Shown here piece by piece: positions 33,303 to 48,553 of a stretch of DNA of 64,000 nt. The stretch comes from Serratia sp. H1w (GTDB lineage: Bacteria; Pseudomonadota; Gammaproteobacteria; Enterobacterales; Enterobacteriaceae), in NCBI RefSeq assembly GCF_000633355.1, contig NZ_AYMQ01000094.1, positions 62,001 through 126,000 of the forward strand. Reading direction: 5' to 3'. The position numbers and the translations under genes are program-made. How positions within the stretch are numbered: position 1 is the stretch's first letter; each line of letters begins with the position of its first letter. The notes under the pieces are model-generated. The model made no database searches. It had not been told where the DNA came from and worked only from the letters and a program-made list of their open reading frames with translations.

Positions 33303-34281
33303 CCGTATCGTTATCACCCCCGGCGAGCCTGCCGGGGTTGGGCCGGATTTGGTCGCCGCACTGGCACAACAGGATTGGCCTGTTGAGCTGGTAGTATGCG
33401 CCGATCCGGCCTTGTTGCTTGAGCGCGCCCGCCAGTTGGCGTTACCGCTCACGCTGCGCGATTACCAACCAAGCCAGCCTGCACAGCCACAACGTGCCGG
33501 GACGCTAACGGTATTACCCGTTGCTGCTCCGGCGGCCGTGGTCGCAGGCGAGTTAAACGTGGCCAACAGTGCCTACGTGGTAGCGACCTTGGCCCGCGCC
33601 TGTGACGGTTGCCTGAACGGTGAGTTCGCCGCGCTGGTCACCGGCCCGGTCAACAAAAGCATCATCAACGACGCTGGCGTCGCCTTTACCGGCCACACCG
33701 AATTCTTTGCCGATCGCAGCCATTGTGAACGTGTGGTGATGATGTTGGCGACCGAAGAGCTGCGCGTCGCTCTGGCAACCACCCATCTGCCGTTACTGGC
33801 AGTGCCGGGCGCCATCACCCAACAGACCCTGTTCGAAGTGATCACCATTCTCGATCGGGATCTGAAAAACCAGTTTGGCATCCCGCAGCCGCAGATTTAC
33901 GTCTGTGGGCTGAACCCGCATGCAGGGGAAGGCGGCCATATGGGGCGTGAAGAGCTGGATGTGATTATTCCGGCTTTGGACGTTCTGCGTAGCCGAGGCA
34001 TCCAACTGATTGGCCCGCTCCCGGCGGATACGCTGTTCCAGCCCAAATATCTGCAACATGCGGATGCGGTGCTGGCGATGTATCACGATCAGGGCTTGCC
34101 TGTACTAAAATACCAGGGGTTTGGTCGGGCGGTGAATATCACCCTCGGTTTGCCTTTTATCCGTACCTCGGTCGACCATGGTACCGCGTTGGAACTGGCT
34201 GGCAGCGGCACTGCCGATGCAGGCAGCTTCAAAACGGCCTTGGATCTCGCCATTAAAATGATAATTAACAGCAATGAATAA
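33280..34281 (+). CDS. pdxA: 4-hydroxythreonine-4-phosphate dehydrogenase
   Basis: NAD-dependent step of pyridoxal 5-phosphate synthesis; 333 residues from the ATG at 33280 (330 from the ATG at 33289, which is about as well placed). It carries [50 protein letters not shown] and the C-terminal [26 protein letters not shown] metal- and substrate-binding segments. It overlaps surA by 23 bases and rsmA by 8. Confidence 0.95.
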   Translation: MEAMHRNNRIVITPGEPAGVGPDLVAALAQQDWPVELVVCADPALLLERARQLALPLTLRDYQPSQPAQPQRAGTLTVLPVAAPAAVVAGELNVANSAYVVATLARACDGCLNGEFAALVTGPVNKSIINDAGVAFTGHTEFFADRSHCERVVMMLATEELRVALATTHLPLLAVPGAITQQTLFEVITILDRDLKNQFGIPQPQIYVCGLNPHAGEGGHMGREELDVIIPALDVLRSRGIQLIGPLPADTLFQPKYLQHADAVLAMYHDQGLPVLKYQGFGRAVNITLGLPFIRTSVDHGTALELAGSGTADAGSFKTALDLAIKMIINSNE

Positions 34282-35092
34282 TAGAGTCCACCAAGGGCAC
34301 TTTGCCCGCAAACGTTTTGGACAGAACTTTTTAACCGATCAGTTTGTCATCGATAGCATTGTTTCGGCCATTCACCCACAGCCGGGCGAAGCCGTGATCG
34401 AAATCGGCCCTGGCCTCGGAGCCTTGACCGAACCGGTTGGCGCACGTATGGATCGCATGACGGTGATTGAACTCGACCGCGATCTGGCAGCCCGTCTGGC
34501 CAATCACCCGCAGTTGAAAGACAAGCTGACCATTCATCAGCAAGATGCCATGACGGTGAACTTCGCCGAGCTGGCCGCCGAAGAAGGCCAATCGCTGCGC
34601 GTGTTCGGCAACCTGCCGTATAACATCTCGACGCCGCTGATGTTCCACCTTTTCAGCTATACTTCGGCTATCCGCGACATGCACTTCATGCTGCAAAAAG
34701 AGGTGGTCAACCGTCTGGTTGCCGGCCCGAACAGCAAAGCATACGGGCGCTTGACCGTGATGGCGCAGTATTACTGTAACGTGATCCCGGTGTTGGAAGT
34801 ACCGCCAACTTCGTTCGCGCCGCCGCCTAAAGTCGATTCTGCCGTGGTGCGTCTGGTACCGCATCTGGTGATGCCAAATGTCGTCGGCGATGTGCGCATG
34901 CTAAGCCGCGTGACCACTCAGGCGTTTAACCAACGCAGAAAAACCATCCGCAACAGCCTGGGCGATCTGTTCACCCCGGAACAGTTGACGGAACTCGGCG
35001 TCGATCCGACGCTCAGAGCAGAGAATATTTCTGTAGCGCAGTACTGTAAGCTGGCAAACTGGCTTTCAGAGCAACAGGCGCAACAGCAATAA
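34274..35092 (+). CDS. rsmA: 16S rRNA (adenine1518/1519-N6) dimethyltransferase
   Basis: Methylates two adjacent adenines in helix 45 of 16S rRNA (also called KsgA); 272 residues. SAM-binding [14 protein letters not shown] near 45-58, and the [12 protein letters not shown] motif near 114 that places the target adenine. Basic C-terminal domain. Overlaps the pdxA stop by eight bases. Confidence 0.97.
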   Translation: MNNRVHQGHFARKRFGQNFLTDQFVIDSIVSAIHPQPGEAVIEIGPGLGALTEPVGARMDRMTVIELDRDLAARLANHPQLKDKLTIHQQDAMTVNFAELAAEEGQSLRVFGNLPYNISTPLMFHLFSYTSAIRDMHFMLQKEVVNRLVAGPNSKAYGRLTVMAQYYCNVIPVLEVPPTSFAPPPKVDSAVVRLVPHLVMPNVVGDVRMLSRVTTQAFNQRRKTIRNSLGDLFTPEQLTELGVDPTLRAENISVAQYCKLANWLSEQQAQQQ

Positions 35093-35105
35093 AGGAGCAG
35101 TAGTC

Positions 35106-35483
35106 ATGATTGATTCGCCCCGTGTATGTGTTCAGGTCCAGAGTGTGTATGTTGAATCGCAGTCGATACCTGAGGAAGAACGTTACGTCTTCGCGTATAC
35201 CGTTACCATCCGTAATCTGGGGCGCTTTGACGTGCAACTGCTGGGCCGTTACTGGCTGATCACCAACAGCAACGGTCGCCAGACCGAAGTTCAGGGTGAA
35301 GGCGTGATCGGTGAACAGCCGATCATCCGCCCTGGCAGCGAGTTTCAATATACCAGCGGCGCGGTACTCGAAACGCCGCTGGGCACCATGGAAGGCCACT
35401 ATGAGATGGTTGATCATCAGGGTCAGCCATTCCGTACCGCTATTCCGGTGTTCCGTTTAGCCATTCCAACGCTGATCCACTAA
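35106..35483 (+). CDS. apaG: ApaG family protein
   Basis: 125-residue protein of the ApaG/Co2+-Mg2+ efflux-annotated family with an immunoglobulin-like all-beta fold. Function is not settled; deletion affects cation-linked phenotypes in relatives. Family blocks [26 protein letters not shown], and [22 protein letters not shown] are clear. It lies 13 bases after rsmA and two bases ahead of apaH. Confidence 0.94.
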   Translation: MIDSPRVCVQVQSVYVESQSIPEEERYVFAYTVTIRNLGRFDVQLLGRYWLITNSNGRQTEVQGEGVIGEQPIIRPGSEFQYTSGAVLETPLGTMEGHYEMVDHQGQPFRTAIPVFRLAIPTLIH

Positions 35484-35485
35484 TT

Positions 35486-36337
35486 ATGTCGACATATCTT
35501 ATCGGCGATGTTCATGGCTGTTTCGATGAACTGCAGTCGCTATTGGCGCAGGTTAATTTCGACCCGCTGCAAGACCAGCTATGGCTGACCGGCGATCTGG
35601 TCGCCCGTGGCCCCGGCTCGCTCGAAGTGTTGCGCTACGCGCGCTCTCTCGGCCCGGCACTGCGCATGGTACTGGGTAACCACGATCTGCACCTGCTGGC
35701 GGTATACGCCCGTATCAGCCGCAATAAACCCAAAGACCGCATTACCCCTCTGCTGGAAGCCCCTGACGCTGACGAGTTGATCAACTGGCTGCGTCGCCAA
35801 CCGGTGTTGCAGGTGGATGAAGAACGTAAGCTGATCATGGGCCACGCCGGAATTACCCCGCAGTGGGATATCGAGACCGCGCAGACCTGCGCCCGTGAAG
35901 TGGAAGCCGTGCTCAGTAGCGACAGCTACCCTTTGTTCCTGGATGCGATGTACGGCGATATGCCCAACAACTGGAGTCCAGAGTTGAGCGGGCTGGCGCG
36001 CCTGCGCTTTAGCACCAATGCGTTGACCCGCATGCGCTACTGCTTCCCTAACGGCCAGTTGGACATGATCTGCAAAGATGCGCCAGGCACCGCGCCCGCC
36101 CCTTTGAAGCCCTGGTTTGATCTGCCGCGTCTGGTCGATCCCGAGTACACCATCATTTTCGGCCACTGGGCATCGCTAGAAGGCAAAGGCACACCGGAAG
36201 GCATTATCGGACTGGATACAGGCTGCTGTTGGGGCGGGGATCTGACGATGTTACGTTGGGAAGACAAGCGCTACTTTACCCAACCGGGCAATCGCGGTGA
36301 AACGCTAGACGGCACGGATACGCTGGTCGCTTCCTAA
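35486..36337 (+). CDS. apaH: Diadenosine tetraphosphatase
   Basis: Symmetrical cleavage of Ap4A to two ADP, keeping this stress nucleotide low (also removes 5-prime NpN caps in E. coli). 283 residues. Metallophosphatase motifs are [10 protein letters not shown] near residue 7, [18 protein letters not shown], and [13 protein letters not shown] at 35486, two bases after apaG. It is the last gene of the lptD-apaH string; a hairpin follows at 36345-36366. Confidence 0.97.
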   Translation: MSTYLIGDVHGCFDELQSLLAQVNFDPLQDQLWLTGDLVARGPGSLEVLRYARSLGPALRMVLGNHDLHLLAVYARISRNKPKDRITPLLEAPDADELINWLRRQPVLQVDEERKLIMGHAGITPQWDIETAQTCAREVEAVLSSDSYPLFLDAMYGDMPNNWSPELSGLARLRFSTNALTRMRYCFPNGQLDMICKDAPGTAPAPLKPWFDLPRLVDPEYTIIFGHWASLEGKGTPEGIIGLDTGCCWGGDLTMLRWEDKRYFTQPGNRGETLDGTDTLVAS

Positions 36338-36344
36338 AACGGCA

Positions 36345-36366
36345 ATGGGCACCCAAGGGTGCCCAT
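36345..36366. terminator. Hairpin between convergent apaH and folA
   Basis: Perfect ATGGGCACCC-AA-GGGTGCCCAT dyad in the 46 bases between the two gene ends. Short T stretches flank it, so it may act as a terminator in either direction. Confidence 0.6.
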
Positions 36367-36383
36367 TTGATAGCTCAACCGCC

Positions 36384-36866
36384 TTAACGGCGCTCTAAAA
36401 TCTCAAAACAATAACCATGAGAGTTCAGTGCGTCCGCATCGTGGAAAGCGCTGAATGAGGTTTCCCATTCGTCCGGTTCGTAATCCGGGAAGTAGGTATC
36501 GCCACCCACTTCGGCATCGATATGTGTCAGATACATGCGGGAAGCCTTTGGCAGGAACTGGCTGTAAATACTGCCACCGCCCATCACCATCACTTCTTCC
36601 ACATCTCCTGCCGCTGTCAGAGCTTCTTCCAGCGACGTCACCCAGGTCACGCCAGGTTCATTACCCGGTTGGCTGCTCAACACGATATTATGGCGGCCCG
36701 GCAACGGGCGACCAATCGACTCAAAGGTCTTGCGGCCCATAATCACCGGTTTGTTTAACGTGTTACGTTTAAACCACGCCAAATCCTCCGGCAGGTGCCA
36801 CGGCATGGCATTTTCCATACCAATAACGCGATCCGCCGCCAAAGCAGCAATCAGGCTGATAATCAT
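36384..36866 (-). CDS. folA: Dihydrofolate reductase
   Basis: NADPH-dependent reduction of dihydrofolate; the target of trimethoprim. 160 residues (E. coli 159). The start [21 protein letters not shown] matches; the catalytic acid is D28 in [14 protein letters not shown], one residue later than E. coli D27 because of one extra residue. [23 protein letters not shown] ends it. Convergent with apaH. Confidence 0.97.
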   Translation of the reverse strand: MIISLIAALAADRVIGMENAMPWHLPEDLAWFKRNTLNKPVIMGRKTFESIGRPLPGRHNIVLSSQPGNEPGVTWVTSLEEALTAAGDVEEVMVMGGGSIYSQFLPKASRMYLTHIDAEVGGDTYFPDYEPDEWETSFSAFHDADALNSHGYCFEILERR

Positions 36867-37007
36867 TGTTTAACCCTGTATAGGCAGCAAAATTGCTCAC
36901 ACTATACGTAAAGCCCCGTCAACCGTCGATAGACGAATAGAGCGATAGCCATATATCGGACGGCTCTGAAGATAAACTTTAATAATCCCAGATCCTTAGC
37001 AAATGCC

Positions 37008-37472
37008 TTAAACGCCAGGACGTTTGCGATACAGCCATAGGCCCGGTACCGACAGACCAATCGACAAGGCTCCCACGATAAAACAGGCCTTGAGGAAGTT
37101 GGAGATCATCACCGACATCAGCGCTTCGCTATAGCCCAAGTGCGAAATCTCCACCACGCTGATCATCGCGGTATAGGCAGAAATACCGGGGAACATCGGG
37201 ATCACCGCCGCAACGGTAAACACCTTCGGGTGCGCCAGCAGCCAACGTGACCAGTAAATGCCGATCACACCGATCAGGATGGCGGCCAGGAACGAGCCCC
37301 ACTCAATATTCATGCCGAAATGCATCAGCAGCATCCGCGAGCCGTGACCCAACGCCCCTAGCAAGGCGCAATAGCGCAGCGCTCGCACCGGAACGTTGAA
37401 CACCATGGCAAAGCCCAGCGCAGGTACTGCCGCCAGCAGCATGTCCTGTAACAGCGCCCAGAGCAGGCTCAT
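37008..37472 (-). CDS. yjjB: ThrE-family exporter subunit YjjB
   Basis: 154-residue membrane protein, five hydrophobic segments, a half-transporter of the ThrE superfamily. E. coli YjjP and YjjB together export succinate. The start ATG at 37472 overlaps the yjjP stop (ATGA). [21 protein letters not shown] and [26 protein letters not shown] match E. coli YjjB. A frame beginning earlier at 37556 would include the yjjP gene in another phase and is not used. Confidence 0.93.
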   Translation of the reverse strand: MSLLWALLQDMLLAAVPALGFAMVFNVPVRALRYCALLGALGHGSRMLLMHFGMNIEWGSFLAAILIGVIGIYWSRWLLAHPKVFTVAAVIPMFPGISAYTAMISVVEISHLGYSEALMSVMISNFLKACFIVGALSIGLSVPGLWLYRKRPGV

Positions 37473-38278
37473 GACCACCCCCGCAAATCCCACAACGACA
37501 TTGCCATCACCACACCGATACAGGTTGCCAGCGTCAACAGGCTGGCCATCGCCCAACGGGCCAGACCGGTATTCACATGGCCTTTAAACATATCGGCTAC
37601 CGCGTTGATCAGCGGAAAACCGGGCACCAGCAACAGCACGCTGGCCGCCATTGCCACGCTGGAAGTTTGGTGGAAAACGGGTAGCCGCAACAGCAGGCCG
37701 GAGACCGACGTAGCGACAAAGGCCGTCAGGCAAAAGTTGATCAAAGGATTCATATGACGGGCGGTCAGCATCTGGCGCACAAACATCGCCAAACCGCTGG
37801 CCATAAAGGTGACCGCAAAGGCATCGGGCCCGCCGCCGTTGAGCATGCTGAAGCAGCCACAGGACAACCCCACCATCAGCACCACCAGCCAACGTGGGTA
37901 ACGCAGCGGACGGATCTTTTCAAATCGCCGGGCCACGTCATGGGCATCCGCCAGATGGTGTTCCGCCAGGATCACGATGTGCTGCACCTCGGTCACCATT
38001 TGCATGTTGATCCCGCGATCAACGTTCTTACGCGTGGTGGTCAGGCAGGCGTCATTACTGATGGTGGTCAGCACCACGGCGTTGGCCGAAATGGAACTTT
38101 CTACGCTGTCCATGCCGAGCGCCAGGCCCAGGCGGGTTGAGAGTTGCTCTACTACCGTGCTTTCCGCCCCGTGCTGTAGCAACAGCAATGCACACTGAAT
38201 ACATAGACGGGTGATTTCACGCTGTTGATGGTTAACTCCGGGTATCTCTGCGGTTAATTCCTGCTTCATAACGTCCAA
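37469..38278 (-). CDS. yjjP: ThrE-family exporter subunit YjjP
   Basis: Partner of YjjB. 269 residues from a TTG at 38278 whose ribosome site (GGAG) is well spaced; the ATG at 38269 (266 residues) is the alternative. A soluble N-terminal domain ([16 protein letters not shown]-like, [25 protein letters not shown]) precedes about five membrane segments ending [16 protein letters not shown]-like. Compared with E. coli YjjP (256) it has a longer N-terminus. Four-base overlap with yjjB marks a two-gene operon. Confidence 0.92.
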   Translation of the reverse strand: MDVMKQELTAEIPGVNHQQREITRLCIQCALLLLQHGAESTVVEQLSTRLGLALGMDSVESSISANAVVLTTISNDACLTTTRKNVDRGINMQMVTEVQHIVILAEHHLADAHDVARRFEKIRPLRYPRWLVVLMVGLSCGCFSMLNGGGPDAFAVTFMASGLAMFVRQMLTARHMNPLINFCLTAFVATSVSGLLLRLPVFHQTSSVAMAASVLLLVPGFPLINAVADMFKGHVNTGLARWAMASLLTLATCIGVVMAMSLWDLRGWS

Positions 38279-38398
38279 CGTATCTCCCTGAATGAATGTT
38301 CATCATATAACCAGAGATTACCTCAATAGGTTGATGCGCATCAGGTGGAGTGGCGTTATTATCAGCATAATTCGGTCTTTTTATCAGAGAACCCGCCC

Positions 38399-39013
38399 AT
38401 GCTTGAAACTTCATTGTTTGTCGCCGGTATTGCCACCCTCGGCATGCTTTCCCCAGGGCCAGATTTTTTCCTGGTGATTAAAAACGCGGCGCGCTATCCG
38501 CGTCTGGCAGCAATGATGACCGCGTTCGGTGTGATCTGCGGCGTGGCGACCCACATGTCTTACTGTGTTGCGGGTCTGGCGGTAGTGATCACCACCACGC
38601 CGTGGCTCTTCAACGTGCTGAAATACGCCGGTGCGGTATACCTGATTTGGGTCGGTATTCAAGCCCTGCTATCACGTGGCGACAGCAAGATGAACGTAAG
38701 TAGCCTGCCGCAACAACAGGTCAGCCTGAAAAGCGCTTTTGTGCAAGGCTACCTGTGCAATCTGCTCAACCCGAAAGCCACTCTGTTCTTTCTGGCGGTG
38801 TTTACTCAAGTGCTGCAAATCAACTCTGGCCTGGGTGAAAAGCTGTGGTATGCCGGGATTATCCTCGGTCTTTCCGCCTTGTGGTGGCCGGTGCTGGTGT
38901 TTTTGATCCAAAGCGGACCGGTGCGCCGCGGGCTGGAGAAAACTCAGAAAGTGGTCGATAAGTTGCTGGGCGGGATGTTGATCGCCTTGGGCATCAAGGT
39001 TGCTCTGAGCTAA
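38399..39013 (+). CDS. LysE/RhtB-family amino acid exporter
   Basis: 204-residue membrane protein, six segments, family of homoserine/threonine and lysine exporters. ATG at 38399 yields MLETSLFVAGIATLGMLSPGPDFFLVIKNA, the RhtB/LysE N-terminal motif (LSPGPDFFLV). Then GVATHMSYCVAGLAVVI, VGIQALLSRG and FVQGYLCNLLNPKATLFFLAVF are family blocks. The substrate cannot be told. It is divergent from yjjP, sharing a gap of about 120 bases, so it may belong to a locus of metabolite exporters. Confidence 0.9.
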   Translation: MLETSLFVAGIATLGMLSPGPDFFLVIKNAARYPRLAAMMTAFGVICGVATHMSYCVAGLAVVITTTPWLFNVLKYAGAVYLIWVGIQALLSRGDSKMNVSSLPQQQVSLKSAFVQGYLCNLLNPKATLFFLAVFTQVLQINSGLGEKLWYAGIILGLSALWWPVLVFLIQSGPVRRGLEKTQKVVDKLLGGMLIALGIKVALS

Positions 39014-39018
39014 CAACC

Positions 39019-39039
39019 GGCGAGGGGTCAGCCCTCGCC
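39019..39039. terminator. Hairpin between convergent exporter gene and kefC
   Basis: GGCGAGGG-GTCAG-CCCTCGCC in the 32 bases between the two stops. No T run on either strand, so only a possible terminator. Confidence 0.4.
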
Positions 39040-39045
39040 AAATTC

Positions 39046-40899
39046 TCAGCCTTTTGCTTCCACCACCTCTTCCTCTGGCGCCTTACCATCAATGCTGCCG
39101 CGCCAACCGTTTTGCTGCACGTGAGACAGGCGTGACTGATCCTGCTCGATGGCCGATGTCAGCATCTCTTTAGCCCGTTGCAGGCTGGCCACGCGGAATT
39201 CGGTATCCTGGTAGTTCTCCAGCGTTTCCTCCAGCATCTTGAGGTTATAGCGGCGGAAGGTATCAGCCTTTTCACGGGCTTCATAAGCGTCCAGCCCCAG
39301 CAGTTCAAGCGTTTCCCTGCCGATCAGCAATGAGCTTTCGAAGGTTTCCCGCGCGGGTTTTTCCACGCCCAGTTGCCGCAGTTGATACCAGTGATCGACA
39401 TCGCGAGCGCGCGCCACCACTTTCAGGTGCGGGAAATGACGTTTGGCCAGTTCCGTCAATTGCAGGTTGGCTTCCACATCGTCGATGGCGTTAATCAGGA
39501 TTTTGGCATGTTCAGCTCCCGCCGCTTCCAACAGGTCGGCCCGCGTCGCATCGCCATAAAACACCTTGGTGCCGAACTTACGCAGCGTTTCGATATGGTC
39601 AGGATCGTGATCCAGCACCACGGTATGCACGCCGTTAGCCAGCAGCATACGGCCAGCGATCTGGCCGAAACGTCCAAAGCCGGCGATGATCACGCTGGCG
39701 TTCTCTTCGTCGATGACGTCTGCCGGGCGCTCATCTTGCGGGGCATTCTTGGCCAGGCGAGCGGCAATCACCAGCAGCAGCGGCGTGGCTGCCATCGAAA
39801 GCGCTACCGCCAACGTCAGCGATTTAGCCCATTCCAGCGGCAACACACCGGCCATCTGCGCCGCACCGAAGATCACAAAGGCAAACTCACTGCCCTGCCC
39901 CAGCAAAATGGCAAACAGCCCGCGCTGACGCTTGGGCACTCCCAATATCGGGGCAACCAACCACAGCAGCGCCGCCTTCAGCAGCATAAAGCCCAGCAGC
40001 AGCGAGGCAATCAGCAGCGGGTGATGGAACAAGGTGCCAAAGTCGATCGACATTCCCACACCGATAAAGAACAGCCCGAGTAACAGCCCCTTAAACGGCT
40101 GGATATCGCTTTCCAACGCATGACGGTATTCGGAGCTTGCCAACAGTACGCCAGCCAGAAAGGCTCCCATCGCCATCGACAGCCCGGCCATTTCCAGCAG
40201 AATGCCAAAACCAAACACCAGGAACAGCGCCACGGCGCTGAACACTTCACGCATGCCGGAACGCGCCACAAAGTGCAGCAAAGGCCGGGTCACATAGCGC
40301 CCCAGCAGCACGACAACCGCCAGCGCTCCCACCACCTTGGCGGCAGAAAACACAAAAGCACCCAGCGTCGTGGCCACACCGCTGCTGGCCAATAGCGGGA
40401 TCATCGCCACCAGGGGAATAGCGGCAATGTCCTGGAACAACAGCACCGCAAACGAGCTGCGGCCGATCGGTGAAGGCGTCAGGTTACGCTCGCTCATCGC
40501 CTGCATGGCGATCGCCGTAGAGGATAGCGCCAGCGTCAAACCAATCAGCAAGGCAACCTGCCAGTTCAGACCGAGGAAATAACAGAAGGCACTCAACACC
40601 AGCCCGCAGCCCACCATCTGGATACTGCCACCGCCAAATACCGCTGCTCGCAGCGTCCATAGCCGCCGGGGATCCAGCTCCAGTCCGATGATAAACAACA
40701 TCAATACCACGCCGATCTCGGCAAAGGTCAGTATCGATTCAGGATCGGAAACCAGCTTCAGCCCCCAAGGGCCAATGATGCAGCCCGCAATCAGATAGCC
40801 CAGCACCGACCCCAATCCCAGACGTACGGCGATCGGCACCAACAGCCCGGCCGATCCCAGATAGATCAGACCCTCAATCATCATGCCATGGTTATCCAT
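39046..40899 (-). CDS. kefC: Glutathione-gated potassium/proton antiporter KefC
   Basis: Inner-membrane CPA2-type antiporter that is shut by glutathione and opened by glutathione adducts of electrophiles such as methylglyoxal; potassium leaves and the cytoplasm acidifies. 617 residues (E. coli 620). Twelve or so membrane segments (1-380), the [19 protein letters not shown] regulatory loop, then the RCK_N domain [18 protein letters not shown] and C-terminal KTN domain. It overlaps kefF by eight bases (GTTATCCATT gap in the opposite sense). KefF, upstream, is its ancillary subunit. Confidence 0.96.
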   Translation of the reverse strand: MDNHGMMIEGLIYLGSAGLLVPIAVRLGLGSVLGYLIAGCIIGPWGLKLVSDPESILTFAEIGVVLMLFIIGLELDPRRLWTLRAAVFGGGSIQMVGCGLVLSAFCYFLGLNWQVALLIGLTLALSSTAIAMQAMSERNLTPSPIGRSSFAVLLFQDIAAIPLVAMIPLLASSGVATTLGAFVFSAAKVVGALAVVVLLGRYVTRPLLHFVARSGMREVFSAVALFLVFGFGILLEMAGLSMAMGAFLAGVLLASSEYRHALESDIQPFKGLLLGLFFIGVGMSIDFGTLFHHPLLIASLLLGFMLLKAALLWLVAPILGVPKRQRGLFAILLGQGSEFAFVIFGAAQMAGVLPLEWAKSLTLAVALSMAATPLLLVIAARLAKNAPQDERPADVIDEENASVIIAGFGRFGQIAGRMLLANGVHTVVLDHDPDHIETLRKFGTKVFYGDATRADLLEAAGAEHAKILINAIDDVEANLQLTELAKRHFPHLKVVARARDVDHWYQLRQLGVEKPARETFESSLLIGRETLELLGLDAYEAREKADTFRRYNLKMLEETLENYQDTEFRVASLQRAKEMLTSAIEQDQSRLSHVQQNGWRGSIDGKAPEEEVVEAKG

Positions 40900-41452
40900 T
40901 GACGGGCTCCTGCTCTACCGTTGGCTCGCTGTGTTCCATCAGATACTGCACCAACCGCTGACGATAGGCTTCCCCGGCGGCGATCAAGGCCGGCTCGTTG
41001 CAGGTAAAGGTGTTATGTACGGCAAAATACGGTTGCCACTGCATACCACAGTAAATCGCCGTTGCCTGTAGCGGCTGCCCCAGCGCAGCAAAGTTGGGGT
41101 AATCGCCCAAGGCAAAGTGATGCTCATCTCCTCCGCTGGTCACCGCCCACAGGCAATCTTTCCCAACCAGAGCGTTTCCCTCATGGCCATAGGCCCAGCC
41201 ATGTTCGAGGACTTTGTCGATCCACAGTTTCAGCAACGGTGGCATGCTGTACCACTGCATCGGATGCTGCAAAACCACCATATCGGCCCGCTCCAGTGCC
41301 CGCTGCTCGGCACTGATATCGATGTTGAAATCCGGATACAGTTCGTAAAGCTCGCGAACCTCAACACCGGGAATATCTTTTACTGCCTGTAGCAACCGTT
41401 GGTTGGCATGGGAATGCCGGGGATAGGGATGGGCGTAAATAATCAGGATCAT
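40892..41452 (-). CDS. kefF: KefC ancillary quinone oxidoreductase KefF
   Basis: FMN-dependent flavodoxin-like oxidoreductase needed for full KefC activity and able to reduce quinones. 186 residues from the ATG at 41452 ([21 protein letters not shown]), aligned with E. coli KefF (176). [29 protein letters not shown] is the conserved active-site block. An upstream start eight codons earlier is possible but lacks family support. Confidence 0.95.
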   Translation of the reverse strand: MILIIYAHPYPRHSHANQRLLQAVKDIPGVEVRELYELYPDFNIDISAEQRALERADMVVLQHPMQWYSMPPLLKLWIDKVLEHGWAYGHEGNALVGKDCLWAVTSGGDEHHFALGDYPNFAALGQPLQATAIYCGMQWQPYFAVHNTFTCNEPALIAAGEAYRQRLVQYLMEHSEPTVEQEPVNG

Positions 41453-41567
41453 GCGGTTCTCGCCGTGCGGTGTCATACATCAAGCATATATCTTGACGGT
41501 TTACGCAGGGATTAATAGCGGAAATTTTTATTGGCTTGGTACAAATTGGCTGATGAAGATAAAAGAA

Positions 41568-41593
41568 AAGGACGGGATACGATCCCGTCCTTT
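41568..41593. terminator. carAB terminator (bidirectional hairpin)
   Basis: AAAGGACGGGAT-ACG-ATCCCGTCCTTT, with a TTTTCTTTT tail on the minus strand, at the 3-prime end of carB. Confidence 0.92.
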
Positions 41594-41618
41594 GATGGCA
41601 AAACAGCGTGTAACGCCC

Positions 41619-44840
<3,222 letters not shown>

Positions 44841-44858
44841 GGCTTTTCTGGCTCCTGA

Positions 44859-46007
44859 TTATTTGGCGTTGCTACGGTAAGTCTCAATCAGTTCGATAAA
44901 GTGATCGAACAGCGGCGCGGCATCGTGCGGGCCTGGGCTGGCTTCCGGATGGCCCTGGAAGCTGAACGCGGCTTTATCGGTACGATGGATGCCCTGCACC
45001 GTGTGGTCAAACAGGGATTTGTGCGTGATGCGCAGCGTGCTCGGCAGATTATTTTCATCAACGGCAAAGCCGTGGTTCTGCGCGGTGATCATCACGGTGT
45101 TGTTATCCAGATCTTTCACCGGGTGGTTACCACCGTGGTGGCCGAGCTTCATCTTCATGGTCTTGGCACCGCTAGCCAGTGCCAGCAGCTGATGGCCCAG
45201 GCAGATACCAAATACCGGGATATCGGTTTCCAGGAAGCGTTTGATGGCGGTGATGGCGTAATCGCAAGGCTCCGGGTCACCAGGGCCGTTGGACAGGAAG
45301 ATGCCGTCTGGCGCCATTTTCAGCACCTCTTCCGCAGGGGTTTGCGCTGGCACCACGGTCAGGCGGCAGCCGCGATCTACCAGCATACGCAGGATATTAC
45401 GCTTGGCACCGTAATCGTAGGCCACGACATGGTAAGGCAGTTCGCCTGCAGGTTTGGCCTCCGGCAAATCGCCTTCCAGCGTCCAACTCCCCTGTTGCCA
45501 GGCGTAAGCTTCCTTGGTGGTGACCTCTTTCGCCAGATCCATGCCCTTCAGACCAGGGAAAGCCTTGGCTTTTTGCAGCGCCAGTTCGGCATCGGTCAGG
45601 TCGCCCGCGATGATGCAGCCATTCTGTGCGCCTTTTTCACGCAGCAGGCGGGTCAGCTTGCGGGTATCGATATCGGCAATCGCCACGATGTTGTGACGCT
45701 TGAGGTAATCGGCCAGGCCCATTTCGTTGCGGTAGTTGCTGGCAATCAGTGGCAGGTCGCGGATGACCAGGCCTTGAGCATGAACTGCGGAGGATTCAGC
45801 ATCGGCATCATTGGTGCCGACATTACCGATATGGGGATAAGTAAGAGTAACAATCTGGCGGGAGTAGGAAGGATCGGTGAGGATTTCTTGATAGCCGGTC
45901 ATCGACGTATTGAAGACCACTTCCCCTACTGCCGTACCTTCTGCCCCGATGGCCCGACCGTGGAATTGGGTTCCGTCTTCCAGAACCAATAGCGCTGACT
46001 TAATCAA
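44859..46007 (-). CDS. carA: Carbamoyl-phosphate synthase small subunit
   Basis: Glutaminase that feeds ammonia to CarB. 382 residues, exactly the E. coli length, when begun at the TTG at 46007 ([21 protein letters not shown]); GGAGG lies five bases before it and E. coli carA also uses TTG. An ATG nine codons upstream (46034) is not needed. Catalytic triad residues are the cysteine in [11 protein letters not shown] near 269 and His/Glu in [13 protein letters not shown] near 353. First gene of carAB, under PurR-like, ArgR-like and two promoter elements. Confidence 0.97.
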   Translation of the reverse strand: MIKSALLVLEDGTQFHGRAIGAEGTAVGEVVFNTSMTGYQEILTDPSYSRQIVTLTYPHIGNVGTNDADAESSAVHAQGLVIRDLPLIASNYRNEMGLADYLKRHNIVAIADIDTRKLTRLLREKGAQNGCIIAGDLTDAELALQKAKAFPGLKGMDLAKEVTTKEAYAWQQGSWTLEGDLPEAKPAGELPYHVVAYDYGAKRNILRMLVDRGCRLTVVPAQTPAEEVLKMAPDGIFLSNGPGDPEPCDYAITAIKRFLETDIPVFGICLGHQLLALASGAKTMKMKLGHHGGNHPVKDLDNNTVMITAQNHGFAVDENNLPSTLRITHKSLFDHTVQGIHRTDKAAFSFQGHPEASPGPHDAAPLFDHFIELIETYRSNAK

Positions 46008-46017
46008 AACACCCTCC

Positions 46018-46057
46018 GAGGAATAATCAATCACAATATTTGCATATTAATTCATAT
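46018..46057 (-). promoter_or_regulatory. carAB downstream promoter region with two ARG-box-like sites
   Basis: Minus-strand TGAATTAATATGCAAAT and TGATTGATTATTC lie in tandem just upstream of the carA start. They closely resemble the E. coli carAB P2 region, where two ArgR operators overlap the promoter. Arginine repression via ArgR is inferred from that likeness. Confidence 0.75.
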
Positions 46058-46117
46058 TTCACACCCTAAATCAATGCAAAAACCGCCCTCAAGGCCAATT
46101 TTTGGCAAATTGGGCGC

Positions 46118-46146
46118 ATTTTAATGATGAGTGTCCCGCTTGTCTA
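46118..46146 (-). promoter_or_regulatory. carAB upstream promoter (P1)
   Basis: Minus strand TAGACA (46141-46146), 17-base spacer, TAAAAT (46118-46123): five of six bases at both elements. Transcription would start near 46111, about 100 bases before carA, equivalent to the pyrimidine-controlled P1 of E. coli. Confidence 0.8.
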
Positions 46147-46231
46147 GCCAAACTGCCATTTTTTCTATTATTTTTGCTGACCTCAGGGTTTAAAGGGGGT
46201 CACAGGCACAAAAACAGCAGCAAACTTGGAC

Positions 46232-46247
46232 GAGTAAACGGTTGCGA
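46232..46247. promoter_or_regulatory. PurR-like operator upstream of carAB
   Basis: Minus strand TCGCAACCGTTTACTC agrees with the PurR consensus ANGCAANCGNTTNCNT in all but the first and last positions (14 of 16). In E. coli PurR represses the carAB P1 promoter from a similar distance upstream, so purine control is likely. Confidence 0.8.
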
Positions 46248-46395
46248 GACACAGTGACAGAAAAAATAGCTTAAAACAGCTTAAATCGGAGCCGCGAGCA
46301 ATAAAGGTGAGAACAAAAGCAAGAAACGGGATAGATAACATGTAAAAATAACGATAACGAATTAAAACTGCATCGTAGTCATCATTTTTCATGTT

Positions 46396-46422
46396 AAAAA
46401 AAGGACAATAAAATTATTGTCC
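46396..46422 (-). terminator. dapB terminator
   Basis: Minus strand GGACAATAA-TTT-TATTGTCC then seven T. It lies 54 bases after dapB and before the carAB control region. Confidence 0.93.
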
Positions 46423-46475
46423 GATTATCATAGCATTATGACAAACACAACCACATCACGATGGTGTTCAAGAAA

Positions 46476-47599
<1,124 letters not shown>

Positions 47600-48553
47600 T
47601 CAGTCGATCTGCTTGATATCCATGCGCAGTTCTTTCGGCACTTCAAACACGATGTTCTCTTCGCGGCCGCTGATCTCATGCACGTCTTTACCACCCAACG
47701 CTTTCAAGCGGCTGATAACGTCCTGAACCAGCACGTCCGGCGCAGAGGCCCCGGCAGTGACACCAATGTTGCTGGCGTCTTTCAGCCAGGACTCTTGAAT
47801 GTCCGCCGCCGAGTCGATCAAATAGGCCGGTTTACCCACTCGCTGGGCAAGTTCGGCCAGGCGGTTGGAGTTAGAGGAGTTCTTCGACCCCACCACCAGT
47901 ACCACATCGGCGTCACCTGCCAAACTGCGCACCGCTTCCTGACGGTTGGTCGTGGCGTAACAGATATCGTCCTTGCGTGGCCCGATAATCTCTGGGAAAC
48001 GCTTACGCAACGCATCGATCACGTCGGAAGTATCGTCCACCGATAAGGTGGTCTGCGTCATAAAGCACAGGTTACGCTCATTCTTCACCTGCAACTGCCA
48101 GACATCTTCCGGCGACTCCACCAGATACATGCCCCCCTGAGGGTTGCTGTACTGGCCCATGGTGCCTTCCACTTCCGGATGCCCGGCGTGGCCAATCAGG
48201 ATGGCCTCGGTGCCCTTACGGCTGGCACGGGCCACTTCCATATGCACCTTGGTCACCAACGGGCAGGTGGCATCGAACAGCATGGTCAGATCGCGGGCTT
48301 TGGCCTCGGCACGAACTGCCTGTGAGACTCCGTGGGCGGAAAAGATCAGGATCGAGCCATCCGGCACTTCCGCGATCTCTTCGATAAATACCGCACCACG
48401 CTCACGCAGGCTTTCGACCACGTAGCGGTTATGCACCACTTCGTGACGCACGTAAATCGGTGCGCCGTAAATCTCCAGCGCACGTTCTACAATGCTGATC
48501 GCACGATCGACCCCGGCACAAAAGCCGCGCGGGTTAGCCAGCAATATTTGCAT
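47600..48553 (-). CDS. ispH: 4-hydroxy-3-methylbut-2-enyl diphosphate reductase
   Basis: Last step of the MEP pathway, making IPP and DMAPP with an Fe-S cluster. 317 residues (E. coli LytB 316). The three cluster cysteines are C12 ([13 protein letters not shown]), one near 96 ([13 protein letters not shown]) and one near 197 ([13 protein letters not shown]). Substrate residues include [13 protein letters not shown] and the [10 protein letters not shown] region. It overlaps fkpB by about 20 bases. Confidence 0.98.
   Translation of the reverse strand: MQILLANPRGFCAGVDRAISIVERALEIYGAPIYVRHEVVHNRYVVESLRERGAVFIEEIAEVPDGSILIFSAHGVSQAVRAEAKARDLTMLFDATCPLVTKVHMEVARASRKGTEAILIGHAGHPEVEGTMGQYSNPQGGMYLVESPEDVWQLQVKNERNLCFMTQTTLSVDDTSDVIDALRKRFPEIIGPRKDDICYATTNRQEAVRSLAGDADVVLVVGSKNSSNSNRLAELAQRVGKPAYLIDSAADIQESWLKDASNIGVTAGASAPDVLVQDVISRLKALGGKDVHEISGREENIVFEVPKELRMDIKQID

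Noticed and set aside
44901-45992. 363-codon frame opposite carA
   Set aside because: Covers carA in antisense; carA is certain and the frame has no recognisable domain.
46183-46392. 69-codon hydrophobic frame between carA and dapB
   Set aside because: It overlaps the PurR-like site of carAB, lacks a good ribosome site and reads only from AT-rich control DNA.
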